From Pestalotiopsis fici W106-1 (lineage: Eukaryota; Ascomycota; Sordariomycetes; Amphisphaeriales; Sporocadaceae), in the NCBI RefSeq assembly GCF_000516985.1, contig NW_006917096.1:1845606-1909605 (forward strand): a stretch of 64,000 bases of DNA, given 5' to 3'. The notes below the pieces were generated by a model. The model had not been told where the DNA came from, did not search any database, and saw only the letters and a program-made list of their open reading frames with translations. The translations under genes and the position numbers were made by a program. This document shows positions 21,661 through 31,762 of this stretch, one piece after another; the first letter of the stretch is position 1; every line of letters begins with the position of its first letter.

Positions 21661-21897
21661 GTACTCGTCCGATCTGCTGGCTTAAACACCATACCTCTAT
21701 GCCACACATCAGACGAGATTCACCATCATCCTCATACCTGTACTCGTCCGATCTGCTGCCTTGAACATCGTACCTCTCTGGCACGCATCAGACGATATTC
21801 ACCATCATCCTCATACCTGTACTCGTCCGATCTGCTGCCTTGAGCACCATACCTCTCTGCCGCACATCAGACGAGATTCACTATCACCCTCAGGTTG
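21661..21897 (+). repeat. 79-bp tandem repeat, three copies
   Basis: Units begin at 21661, 21740 and 21819 with GTACTCGTCCGATCTGCTG and differ at a few positions each. A degenerate partial copy precedes them from about 21545. Nothing in the unit resembles a protein domain or RNA gene. Confidence 0.85.
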
Positions 21898-22232
21898 AGA
21901 GCGATTCAGTCTGCACTTGCGAAGCTTTGACAGCGAGTTTCGTGTTGTTGCAAAGGTCGCCCATCTCTTGGCCTCCTCCAAGACATTGAGCGACTTTCGC
22001 CAGTCAAGCTCTGGAGCAAATACCTACTCACATTCACTCCGCTCTCCGCCTCCTCGCCAAGGTCACCCATCTCCCCACCTTCCGCATGACATTGAGCGAA
22101 CCTCATTCGTGAAGTTTAAGAGCAAGCCCCTACTACTATTCACGAGAGTCTCTCCACACTCCCATTCCGTCTCATCCTTCACTCTGCCTTGCCAATATTG
22201 AAGGTCATCCATCTTTTCACCTTTACTATTGC

Positions 22233-22432
22233 ATTGGTCGAATTTCGCCAGCGGAGTTGGAGCGTCAGGACTTGATACTGCCAACCCAAGCTCTCTGTGC
22301 ATTCTCATTCCGTCCCACGCTTCACTTGGCCTTCTTGCCAATATTGAAGCTGCTCTGTTTCTGCACCTTCCTTATTCCATTGGTCGAATTTCGCCAGCGG
22401 AGTTGGAGCGTCAGGACTTGATACTGCCAACC
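22233..22432 (+). repeat. 54-bp perfect direct repeat in the leader
   Basis: The block starting ATTGGTCGAATTTCGCCAGC and ending TGCCAACC is identical at 22233-22286 and 22379-22432, a spacing of 146 bp. Related fragments with (T/C)TCGCCAG occur at about 21998 and 22528, and the GCCAATATTGAAG(G/C) segment is also duplicated (22191, 22337). The pattern suggests stepwise duplication of a longer leader unit. Confidence 0.85.
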
Positions 22433-22680
22433 AACCTCTTGCCATTCTCTCACTTTTTTTTCTATTTCACTACTCTACCCACACCAAAGGCCACACAACT
22501 CACCACCTTCTCTACCACATAGGGCGAAATTCGCCAGCGAACTCTGAGAGAGAGCAACTACTACTACTACCAAGTGCTCCTTTTCTTCACTCTCAATCTT
22601 TCCTCTTCCACTTCTTCACCTACAACCTACACCACCACAACCTTCTACTCCTACAACACAATCTCCATTACTCAGACACC

Positions 22681-23407
22681 ATGACTGACAACAACACCAA
22701 CAGCGAAGGCGGTCGCCAGACCTTCACCCGCCAACAGCTCGACGGCATGACGGCCGCCGAGTACGTCGAGGCGGTTGGCGGGCTGAATAGCACCGTCTTC
22801 ACCTTCCTTCAGCTCGAGAGTCAGGGTCTGCGAAGCAGATACCCGACTCTCTTCGCCGCGCCAGTCAAGCGCGAGCTGAAGGAGGCGACCGGCCGGGCTC
22901 TCGACGGCGTCGGAATCAAGAAGCTGGAGATGAACCTCATCAGCATGCTTCTGTACGTCGCCGGCGTGAGCCCCGAGAAGAGCTGCCGTCACAGGGTCAA
23001 GGAGACGACCATCGACCATTGCCAGACGTTCTGGGATGGATGCATCGTCGCCCCTGAGGGTCCAATGAAGATGGAGACTAGTAAGTTTCTTTCGAGAAAA
23101 CTTTTCTCGCGTTTTGTTTTTTCATTTTCTTGCAAGGCGTTCCTCGTGGCTTCCATTTTTTTTTGTATTCTCCTATATCATGAATTCAGAGCTAACATCT
23201 CGGAACTTGACAGAAGGAGCCTGTGCCAACTGCTTCTACAATGGCAACCAGACTCGCTGCAATTTTTACAGGGAGGAGACCATCGACGCCACTGAGGAGG
23301 ATGAGCGACATGCAGCACACCAACGACTTGGACAAGGCTCAGGATCGCAGGGAGCAGCACCTCAGCCACCGCGAAGAGAGGGACTCCGACCTCGAGGAAG
23401 ACAATAA
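22681..23407 (+). CDS. Small cysteine-rich protein of unknown function
   Basis: Two exons, 22681-23080 and 23214-23407, joined in phase 1; the 133-nt intron has GTAAGT, a GCTAAC branch site at 23190 and an ACAG acceptor. The 197-residue product has a helical N-terminal half (LDGMTAAEYVEAVGGL) and a C-terminal module with Cys at 102, 114, 121, 137, 140 and 149, including GACANCFYNGNQTRCNFY. From memory, this C-x2-C-x8-C pattern after an upstream cysteine group occurs in many uncharacterised proteins of filamentous ascomycetes; a metal-binding role is plausible but not shown. No signal peptide is visible. After residue about 163, codon bias leaves the annotated frame and continues in another frame until 23450, so the true tail may differ (see findings). 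A repeat-rich leader and a 19-bp array flank the gene. Confidence 0.7.
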
Positions 23408-24306
23408 TTGCCCCGATTCCATTTCAGCCTGGAGGGACAAGGAACATTGAGGATGACGATCATCTATTCAGCCTCTGTGAAAAGGCTTTTGCCGCACAAC
23501 CTCGAAAGGACGATTGAGAAACATTGGGCGCAATGGGAGAAGGAGGAATCAGGGTGGAAGGAAGTGATTGAGGAGGAAACAAGTAGCTCAGGGAGAAGGA
23601 GCCTTTCGAGACACAACAAACTCTTCAAGATATCATGAACCATTGATAATGTCATTGAGAGAAATACAAGTGTTCAAGCCAAGATGAAAGTGTTTTGGAA
23701 AAGTAAACATGATTAAAGTGAAAGCATTCGAAAGAACTGAAAGCATTTGAGAGAAATCATAGCGATCGAGAGAAATCATCGCGATAGAGAGAAATTATCG
23801 CGATCGAGAGAATTAAAAGCTTTCGAGAATAGTTTAAGTATTCGGGAAAAAAAAAACAAAAAGAAAAAGAGAATAAAGAAAGATGTTTAAGAGAACGGCA
23901 ATATTTGAGAAGTTCAAAAAAAATTAAAGGAGACAAAGAATCAAAGAGATTATCAAGACATGGGACGAATCTCACTATTTGTATATATCATATTTTCATC
24001 GCATAGTTGATATGCAGACTTCTGGGTTATTGCTTATTGATTAATGAGCCTCGCAAATAAAAGATATATACAGCATGCATCAGTAGAAGCGGAACAAATC
24101 AAGCATATTTGAGTGGGAAATGAAAACGATTTCTGACAATCTATATTAACAGGCTACTCCCTATCTGAATCGTGAATCATAATCATAGCTGATTGATTTC
24201 CTTACCCTGAAAAGGCCGCTGTCAACCTGAACAGAGACAAGCTTCTTCCAGCAATACAAGAAAAGAACAATAAAAACACAATATCCATCCATTATCATCA
24301 AAGGCA
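23408..24306. other. 3' region of the cysteine-rich gene, AT-rich
   Basis: Purine-rich on the plus strand, with a 19-bp periodic array at its centre and an AATAAA at 23872-23877 that could end the transcript. It also contains the 3' end of the convergent coiled-coil gene. The open frames have no coding character. Confidence 0.45.
23711..23843 (+). repeat. 19-bp periodic array, seven units
   Basis: Seven successive 19-base units run from 23711 to 23843, most beginning GAGAGAAAT or GAAAG and ending in ATC/TTC. The three central units (23749, 23768, 23787) are nearly identical (GAGAGAAATCATCGCGATC type); outer units are more diverged. The period is exact through the whole stretch, so it is a true tandem array and not just purine-rich sequence. 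Confidence 0.85.
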
Positions 24307-27300
24307 TCAAGCCGCATGCAGCACGAGCTCGCCTCCCGTTCCCACCGTCGAGTCCACCAAACTCTCGGTATCCGCCATGCTCTCCGTGCCCAGAGCACTC
24401 TCTGTCCATTCGCTTCGACTGTCATAACTCTCACTATCGTAATCAGAGTCGCCGTCTGCTGTTTCTGTTTCTGTGCTGGTAATGACCGTGGTGCCAAGAC
24501 TACCGAGAGAAGACCTTCTCAACGTGCCAGAGTCGCTGGCATTGTCTTCATCTCCACCACTTTCTTCACTCTCAGGAGGTGTCACTGCAGCCAGGTCCTC
24601 AATCTCATTGTCGGTTTCCTCTTCTGGCTCTGGCGCTGCCTCAATCTGCAGCGGCATCTGCCGAGGAGTAGAGTCGGGCTGAACATCGAGCTCAGATGGT
24701 TCCTCGTCCTCACGAACCGAGTCAATGGGCTCATTTTCCTTGTCGCCACCTAGGTCTCCATATTTCTTTCCAATACCCGCTCCCCAGCTGCCCTTGCGGA
24801 CACCAATCGGAGCAGCTGGGGTACGAACACTTTGGCTGCGCTTCAAACCTCCAGTTGGTACATTGTTGGTGATCTGACTGAGACTAAGAATGCGGCGAGA
24901 GGCGCCGGCTGGATTCGGTGGGATTAAGCTGGCACGATTACCATTGACTGCAATGTTGACTGCTTTACGATGACTTGTTGGCGGCGGGGCCGGGGGGCTC
25001 AATTCATGGTTGGGCGCCAGGTTCGACTTGGAAGTAGGCACACGTTTCCGGGACATGGCATCTCGGCCCTTTGCACCAGACTTTGTCATCAGAAGAGCTC
25101 GAGAATGATCAAGCACACCTTCCAGAATTCGGCGTTCAAGACCCTCAGCACGAGCCTCCATCGCGTGAAGCTCTTCTCTTCTGATTTGCATGGCAGTCTC
25201 CAGAGAAGAGACATCTGCAGTGAGACGTGTCTTTTGACGAGCCAGGAATTCTTGTTCTGTTCTCAAGGCCAAAATGCTCTCTCGAAGCTCTTCCTCCTCT
25301 GTTCGCAAAGCCCCAACGTTTGCCTCCACGTGCTCCTTTTCCGCCTGTGCAACGGCCAGAGAAATATTGGTCTCGGACAGCTTCTTCGCTGCTTCTTCTT
25401 GGGCCTTCTCATGGTCCTCGCGTTCCTCTTCGATACGCTTGGTCTGTGCTTCCAAGAAGCTATTGATCTCAGCTGCTGTCTGCACAACTTGAGCATGGAC
25501 CTTGTCGAGAGTATCGAGCTGAGCATATGCCTTGCCGGCCGCATGGCTGTGATCAACCAGCTTGTCAAGCTTGGCATGCATTTCAGTGTCATCGTACTTT
25601 TCGACGGGAGGAAGTTGGGGAAGCTCGGGCTCCTTCTCTTTGACGTCTTCAATGCTCTTTTGCATCTCAGTCGTGGTTGTCTTGGAATGTTCATAGTGCT
25701 GACCGACAATGAGAAGTACGTCCTTGATTGACTCCAGTATCTTGGGCTGGTATTCAACGACGTGGCCCTGGAGGCCCTCAACGGCAGTGACGGCAGCCTT
25801 GACCTGGTCTCTGGTGATGGAGTGTTCGTTCTTGTCGTCCGAGTGATTTTCTTCGGACTTTGTAAATAGCTCGTCCACTCTTGTGAAGACAGTCTTGGAG
25901 GCTTCTTCCATCTTTTCCATGGACTCTGTCACAGTAGAACCCAAAGTGTCGATCAGGAGCTTGAGCTCATCGGCGACAGCCTTTGTGCTGACAACAGCAG
26001 CCTCAGTCTCGACATCCCGCGCCTCACCAGACTTGTGGCGCTCTTCCATGACAAGTTCAAAGGCATCGTACTTGGCAATCAGCTCGCCAATCTTCTCATC
26101 AATCTTGGCACCCAATGTGTCGGTGGTGGCCTGCAGCTTTTCATCATTGTCGATCTTGGCGCCAGCAACACCGTTCTTTGAGTCTTCGAACTCCACCTTC
26201 ATGACTTCGAACATCTCTTTCAAGTCGTCAGAGACGGTGGCATTCTTGTCCATTGTTGAGCTGAGCGCTTCCAGGACCTTGCTCAGAGCCTCCAGACCTG
26301 ATGTCTCATTCTCAAGTTTTTCCTTGACCAGGGTTTGGAATTCTTCAAAGAATGCCTTGACCTCGGTGACACGCTCGCTGACGCCAACAATCTCTGCCTG
26401 ACGTTCTTCAAAAGCCTTCTCGTTGGCTTCGACTTGTGAGTCAAGAACGACCTTTGCTTCCCTGACAACCTCTTCCAGGCCCTTAATATCATCCTTCGTG
26501 GGCAAGGCAGCGATGTCTGGCTTCAGCACCTCATCGATTACAGACTTGATATCGAGGCATGCTGCCTCAACGGCATCAACATCTGTCTTTGTTACACGCT
26601 CTGGGTCTTCCAATGACTTCTCTGCACGCTCCTTCATCTCGTCAAAGGCGGCGATTATCTGTGTCACAAGTGACTCGACCGCGTTGATGTCGTCCTTTTT
26701 GGATACCGACTCCAGGTGTAACGTTAGAAGAGAGAGGGACTCCTTGGTCTCAAGCACCAAAGCTTCCACAGTGTCGACATGATCCTTGCGTATGGCTTGC
26801 TCCCCATCGATGAGGTCGTCCAGTCGAGCTTTGGTGTTTCGGAGGATTGTCTCGATTGCCTCAACATCCTCCTTGGTAGCAGCATCTTCAAGATTCTTCG
26901 GAGTCTTTTCCTCGTCGTCTGCGCCCTCTTTTGGCGCATCTTTCTGAGCCAAACCAGCTACTGATTCCTGAACATTGCGCAGGAGCGCCTCCATCTCAGA
27001 GAGATCTGGCTTGACAAGGTTGGCTCGGATCAGTTCCTGCACCTCGGTCAAGTCCTCCTTCGAAGGGTTATTGCGCAAAAGCTCTTCCATCTCCGCAATA
27101 TCACTCTTTGAGAGATGGTCGTGATCAGCCTGTGCTGAGGGCTCCATAGCCTCCACCTTGATCCTGAGTTGTGTGAGCATGACTTCAAGATTCTTAATAT
27201 CGTCTTGCTTCAACATGTCTGCAGGAATTACTGCATCCGAGACAGTACCACTGACTGGAGCTACTGCCTTTTCAATCTGGCTGCCGTTGTTCTCTCGAAG

Positions 27301-30300
27301 CGCGTCTAGGTTGCTCTGGTTTTGCTCGCGAAGAGACTCGATGCCATTCTTGTTCTGTTCCCGGAGAGCTTCGATTTCGTCGCGATGTTGTTCGCGAAGG
27401 GACTCAATGTCGGCTCGAAGATTGTCAAGACCGGACCTTAGAGCGTCTAGAACCTCATCGTTTGCTGTCAGATCTGTAGGCTTGTCGGCAATCCTCTCGA
27501 CCGTGGCTCGGAGCTCGCCAAAACCCTCATGCATTGCGTCAAGCACCTCAGTGGTACCAGCATGAGGTCGCAGCAGTTCCAGACGTACACGCTCGAGGCC
27601 TTCTCGGAGAGCCTCCAAGACCTCCCTGTTATCAGAGCCCTGGGGAGTGTGTGGGACCAGCGATGAGTTGACAGCGTCGCGCAGAGACTCTATCTCTTCC
27701 TGCAACATAGCCTTGGACCCATCGGATGCTTGAGCAACTATCTCTGATATCTCTGTTTGGAAGCCGTTCAAGCTCTCGGCAAGAGTCTGTGCGAGATCAT
27801 CATGGCTGCCTGTGCCATTCAAGCGATCAATGTAGCTTTCCATATGAGCACGCAGTTCCTCGAAGCCATCCTTAGTGGCATCGAGTACCTGTTCCGTGTC
27901 TCTACCGTTGGCTGCGACATTTTGCTTGGCTTCCGCTGATACGGCTTTGAACTCGTCCTTGATGACCTGCATGATATCTTGAAGTCTCTCTATTACTTCG
28001 CTGTTGTCGACACTTCCGGCATGAGGGACGATTGCATTTGAAAAGTCGGGGAACTCAAAGGACTCTAGCCCTTGCTTCACAGCTTCCAGCATGTCCTCCT
28101 TCGAGACATCATTGCCCAGAGCAGATGGTGCAACAGGGAATTCAAACTCCTCAAGACACTCTCTTACAGCCTCGAGAACTTCGTCACGAGAAAGACTTGC
28201 AGGTGTGTCGACTTGCGGCGGCTTGAATTGTTTGAGACCTTCCACGACAGCCAAAAACACTTCGTCCCGGCTGGCTCCTTGGGGAGTCTCAGGAGGTGCA
28301 AACTCCTCCAGGCCTTGCTTGAGAACAGCCAAGACTTCATCACGTTCGAGTCCGAGTTGCTCAACGTGAATCTCGGGCTTATAGGTCTCCCATGCATCCC
28401 TGACGGCCTGAAGCACGTCATCTCGGCTCAATTCATCTTCGCGCGAGAAAAGCTCCTGACTGTCATTGAGGGCGGCCTTCATGGCATTGTATATTTCCTG
28501 GTAGTCGATCGGGGCGGTCGTTGACTCGGCTGATTCACGGCGATGATCTTTCAGAAGTTGGGTCATCCGGCTGCGCATCTGATCCAAGCCTTCTATCACG
28601 ATCTTCTCCATCTGGTTCTTGGTGGCGGGTTCATTTGTGTCGGCTGGGGCAATGACGCCGCCCGCAGCCACCGTGGCATTGACCTCGTCAATCCGGCGAC
28701 CAATTTCTCGTCCCATACCCAGAACCTCTCCACGAAGCTCACGTACGAGAGCCTTGACCTCAGAAGTAAGACCACCGCTCGCAGCGACACTATCCTTTAC
28801 TCCGCGAATGACTTTGATGACCTCCTCATTGACGATTTCACCGGCGCGGTTGGAAGGTAGCGATGCACGTCGACCATCTCTGTCCTGAATGAAGGCGTTG
28901 ATTCTCTGAGATACTGGACTCGATCCGCCGTGGCTCCAGTTCATATCTCGGTGACTGCGGTCATCATCGTCGTCGTCGAAACTGAGGTGGCGACCGCGTG
29001 TATTGTTACCACCGCCTCGGCCACCGCCTGCGGGAACAAGAGCGAGTTGTTGGCTAGTAGACTTCAATTCGCCAATGAGTTCCTCAACCTTGGCCGAAGA
29101 TGCGAGGCCAGTGAGCCTCTCGGCAAGTTCTGTCAAGCGCTCGACTGCATTTTCCTGGCCGTCTTTGGTGCCCATTTCACGAATAATCTTCTCCAAAAGA
29201 GCCAGTGTAGCAGGCGAGTCACCTACCAGAGAAGGGACGGAACTCATGGTCGACGAGCTGATGGTTGAATCCTGGTCCATAGTTACCGCAAAACTGGTCG
29301 GGGATGGTATTCTCGGCAGCGAGAACGGCCTGGCGTGCTTTGATGGTGGGCTGCCATGAGGTTTGTCTTCGATATACAGGCCACCACGGAAGCCGTCACG
29401 TCTGTGGTCCGCATTGATGATTATCTCACGCAAGCTCTTGCGAATGTCCTCGTCCCGAGCATGCGTTGCTTCTTTGAGACTCATTAGATCTGTAGCATTA
29501 TCCCTACTGCGCCGGCTAAGAAGGGCCATCTCCTTCTGTAGAGCCGTGGCAATGTTCGTCAAGGTGAGAATCTGATGTGACAGGCTCTCCACTGGCAGCT
29601 GTGTTTTGAGAATGCCAGTCGAATTGTTGGTGACGTTGGACAGAGGCTTTGGTATCTCGATTGAAGGTGTTGCCTCTCTTGACGAGGCCGGTGGTGGCAT
29701 GTTCTGAAGGGCGAGCATTGTGGCTGACTGCGGCGGGGTATTCTCGCCGAGGATACCCAGAGGCGCCTTTCGGGTCGACGAGCGCATGACTGGTGTCAAG
29801 CTGTTGGACATGGGACTTGGCGCATTCTCGCCATCAATCGACTTTTCCTTTTCATTTTCTCGCCCGCGAACGGGTGTCGAGGGTCTTCCAGACTTTTCGG
29901 GCGATCTTGACGTGCCAATGGAGCTAACAGAGTCGCGCCTAGGAGGGCCTTCGAGCAGGAAACCAAGATCCCTCACACTAGAAGGTTGCAGAGTCTGTGT
30001 TCGCTTGTGCGGGCTTGGCCTTGAAACCAAGGCGCGCTCTGGGGAACCGTCTGTCATTCGCTTGGTCAAGGGCGGCATGAGCGCAGGAGCATTCTCGCGA
30101 GCCTTCTCATTAAGGGCGGCATGTGCTGACTGAATGGCTGGTGAAGCTCGTGACGTGCTAGGGGACTGAGGATTCAATGGGAGAGGGGCGGGTGCTCTCT
30201 CGGGATCAGAGCTATCCCACCTGCGATTTGTTAGCCGTTGAAGAAGTGACATTGCGAAGCAGCGCAACTGAAGCAAAAACAGGATGCTGCGTAGAGCAAG

Positions 30301-30403
30301 CGACTTACATGGGAATTAGAGCTCTTCCTTGGTCAGAGGTTGAGGCAGAGTGTTTGTGTCTCAGATGCCAGTCGACCGGGGCATCGCGCTCGATCGGCGG
30401 CAT
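24307..30403 (-). CDS. Giant coiled-coil protein with internal repeats
   Basis: Two exons, 30403-30309 and 30220-24307, encode 2002 residues. The 88-nt intron has GTAAGT, a GCTAAC branch site and CGCAG, so the protein starts MPPIERDAPVDWHLRHKHSA. Residues 33-290 are disordered and full of Ser-Pro and Thr-Pro sites. From about 615 to 1000 a motif of the type RDEVLEAVRECLEEF recurs every 30-40 residues; from about 1085 to 1280 a second type recurs (KDDINAVESLVTQI, KTDVDAVEAACLDI). Long coiled coil follows to about 1730, then an acidic Ser/Thr-rich tail. Fungal genome annotations often call such proteins 'chromosome segregation ATPase', but no Walker motif is visible, so an SMC-like ATPase function is not supported. 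A scaffold or cytoskeletal role is the most that can be inferred. Confidence 0.85.
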
Positions 30404-31762
30404 CTTGAAAAGCAGGCGTTGACAGTTCCCTTGGATGAAATGGCAATGGAATGTTGGTATTTGAGAGATGATCAGGTCGTGTGTCTCACTTCTCTCGGTT
30501 GCTGCCGCTGGTGTGTGGGCGGATAATCTTGCGCCACTGCCCCTTGGTTCAGTCTGAATCGAGAAGATAAAATGACAAAAGGAAGAGCAAACGCTTGCAA
30601 CGCTCGCGAAAAGGGCAGGCAGACGGATGAAGTGCTTGCAGAGACGAGGTAAGGGGGAGTAAAGGGAGGGAAAAAAAAATCCAGGTTGCGCTCGCTCGGT
30701 AGAAGGAAGGAAGCAAGCAAGCAAGCAAGCAATGTTTGTCTTCTCCAGGTTCAGCTCTTGAGCTATCTCTCGCAGCTCACTCTCTCTCGAACGAACTTGT
30801 CGGGTCGATCAGTATAGCAAAGCAACGGACTGGGGGATCATTGACATTGCTCAGCTGGTGACCTTGGTAATTATGTGGGAATGTTTTACCAAAACTCTGG
30901 GATGTCCCTTGCCCCAGCATCACCGCCTGCGGTCAAAGTTAAAAAGGCAGTTTGTACACAACAAGCGTCATATGGACCAATGTGTTTGTAGCTGGCCGCG
31001 CAAGAGTCCAGTTGCCGGGCAACCCCCACCATAAAAAGCACCATCTTTTGGTTTCGCGGAGATCGAGCCGGCCAATCGCTGCCCCACGTACCCACTACGC
31101 GCCCATCCAAACATCCACCTTTGCGTCCAAGACTAGATCGGATGGGGCCGAATACGCTTAAAATCAACCTCGCTATTTTCTTTTATTTATTTTTCTCTGT
31201 TTGGTCGTACAAGGTCGCCGCGCATAGGAAGTTGGGCAGCAGTTGGACACAAAAACAAACCAACTCGAACCCTCGAAGAAGGGAAAACAGGACAATGACA
31301 AGACCTTGGCCACCAATCACTCGAGTGCAGACACATGTCGATCACTTATTGTACAGAGTAAGCTCTGACATGGGAAAACAAAAAAAACTATGGAATGTCG
31401 TGCAGCATCAACACCCCACTCTCAAGCAAGGTATCGTATAATCAACAACCTGGCTGTGTTGATAAGATCTTGTTGCTTGCGACAGGTTTGCCCAAGTTCA
31501 ACCCTTTTGGAGGGGGAAAAAACAAATTGTCACACCTATTGCCGGCAATGTCCACTGCAAGAACTCATTGAGTGAATGCTATTCTAACATTATTCTAACG
31601 TACAATGGTCGCATTAGGGGGTATCTCATTAATCTTCCATGACTTTTTACCAAGAATATGCCACTCCCGTTTCGAGAGTAACAGGCGAGAAGAGAAGGAA
31701 CCAGAAAACGGTACAGAATAAAAAAAAAATTAAAAGACCATGGTCAAAAACACCTGCTACTT
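30404..31762. other. Intergenic, 1.36 kb; promoter of the coiled-coil gene
   Basis: Holds the minus-strand promoter and leader (purine-rich on the plus strand, 30600-30735) and the 3' end of the GMC gene. A five-copy AAGC microsatellite lies at 30711-30732. No gene is supported. Confidence 0.45.
30711..30732. repeat. (AAGC)n microsatellite
   Basis: Five and a half perfect copies of AAGC, about 310 bp upstream of the coiled-coil gene's start codon. Confidence 0.8.

Noticed and set aside
21661..21897. CRISPR-like array
   Set aside because: The 79-bp units are contiguous tandem copies without unique spacers, and the genome is eukaryotic.
24970..25731. 253-codon plus-strand frame inside the coiled-coil gene
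   Set aside because: Antisense of a Glu/Lys-rich coiled-coil region, which often keeps the opposite strand open (Leu/Phe/Ser-rich). The frame at 25883-26401 is the same effect.
30221..30276. Start of the coiled-coil protein at the long ORF's first codon (30276)
   Set aside because: That segment is the intron (GTAAGT at 30308, GCTAAC, CGCAG at 30221); the upstream exon gives a better start at 30403.
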